A DNA stretch of 15,528 nt. Source: Anaerolineales bacterium (lineage in GTDB: Bacteria; Chloroflexota; Anaerolineae; 4572-78; J111). The translations under genes and the position numbers were made by a program. The stretch is taken from contig JAAUSP010000126.1 in assembly GCA_012032575.1 (NCBI GenBank), positions 1 to 15,528 of the forward strand, in the 5' to 3' direction. Shown here in pieces: positions 15,420 through 15,528 of the stretch (within the stretch, counting starts at the first letter, position 1; each line of letters begins with the position of its first letter). The notes under the pieces were generated by a model, which was not told where the DNA came from, did not search any database, and saw nothing but the letters and a program-made list of their open reading frames with translations.

Positions 15420-15528
15420 TTTTGTTAATTAACCCTTGGAACTACATGAAAAGGATATTCCTACATGAACATGCTCATTAGCATTACCCTTGACTGCACC
15501 TTAAAAACCGCATAACTGAAATAATCAG

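Larger units (their letters stand above)
15170..15528. other. Right-edge region: hairpins, hydrolase remnant, repeat
   Basis: About 360 bases with no intact gene. In order it holds a 16-bp hairpin, a reverse-strand hydrolase-like C-terminus, the largest copy of the GCAAGACGCAACACG palindrome, and a stretch with the direct repeat CTACATGAA (15442-15450 and 15461-15469). Two tiny plus-strand frames near 15445 and 15464 end quickly and are not supported as genes. Confidence 0.5.

Overview
This window looks like part of a bacterial chromosome, most likely from Chloroflexota (Anaerolineae-like). That is an inference from gene content: FxLYD-domain proteins with Ala/Pro-rich linkers, a short Flp-type pilin, a FAS1/DUF4397 secreted protein, and a protoglobin chemoreceptor. 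No rRNA or other phylogenetic marker is present to prove it. No phage, CRISPR array, tRNA or complete insertion sequence was seen.

Layout. (1) Bases 1-4553 hold surface and secreted functions: the 3' end of an FxLYD protein, a bidirectional terminator, a reverse-strand Flp pilin gene with a one-base frame error, a lipoprotein with two FxLYD domains, and a secreted protein with three FAS1 domains followed by DUF4397. (2) Bases 4679-8009 hold metabolism and translation: a class-III PLP aminotransferase with its own promoter, then gatC and gatA (amidotransferase subunits for Gln-tRNA/Asn-tRNA), closed by a strong terminator. (3) Bases 8076-9541 hold a NUDIX hydrolase and a ParB/KorB-like protein with a zinc ribbon. 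(4) Bases 9668-15169 hold two divergently transcribed chemoreceptors. One is a membrane dCache-HAMP-HAMP-MCP protein with a C-terminal CZB zinc domain; the other is a soluble protoglobin-coupled (HemAT-like) receptor. (5) The right edge holds a short reverse-strand remnant resembling the C-terminus of an alpha/beta hydrolase, next to a large palindromic repeat.

Two themes run through the window. First, at least five genes (pilin, lipoprotein, FAS1 protein, NUDIX hydrolase, globin receptor) are each broken by what looks like a single-base indel, mostly in a short homopolymer, while both sides stay well conserved. The simplest reading is uncorrected indel error in the assembly, so I annotate these genes as probably intact in the organism. 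Second, many of the intergenic gaps contain a palindromic repeat: a GCAAGACGCAACACG family with three copies, a CACAGAT family, an AATTGGGGATTGG hairpin, and others. A 24-bp perfect palindrome also lies inside the coding region of the ParB-like gene.

I found no clear multi-gene novel system. The best leads are the coding-region palindrome, the GCAAGACGCAACACG repeat family, and the divergent oxygen-sensor/zinc-chemoreceptor pair with no che genes beside it.
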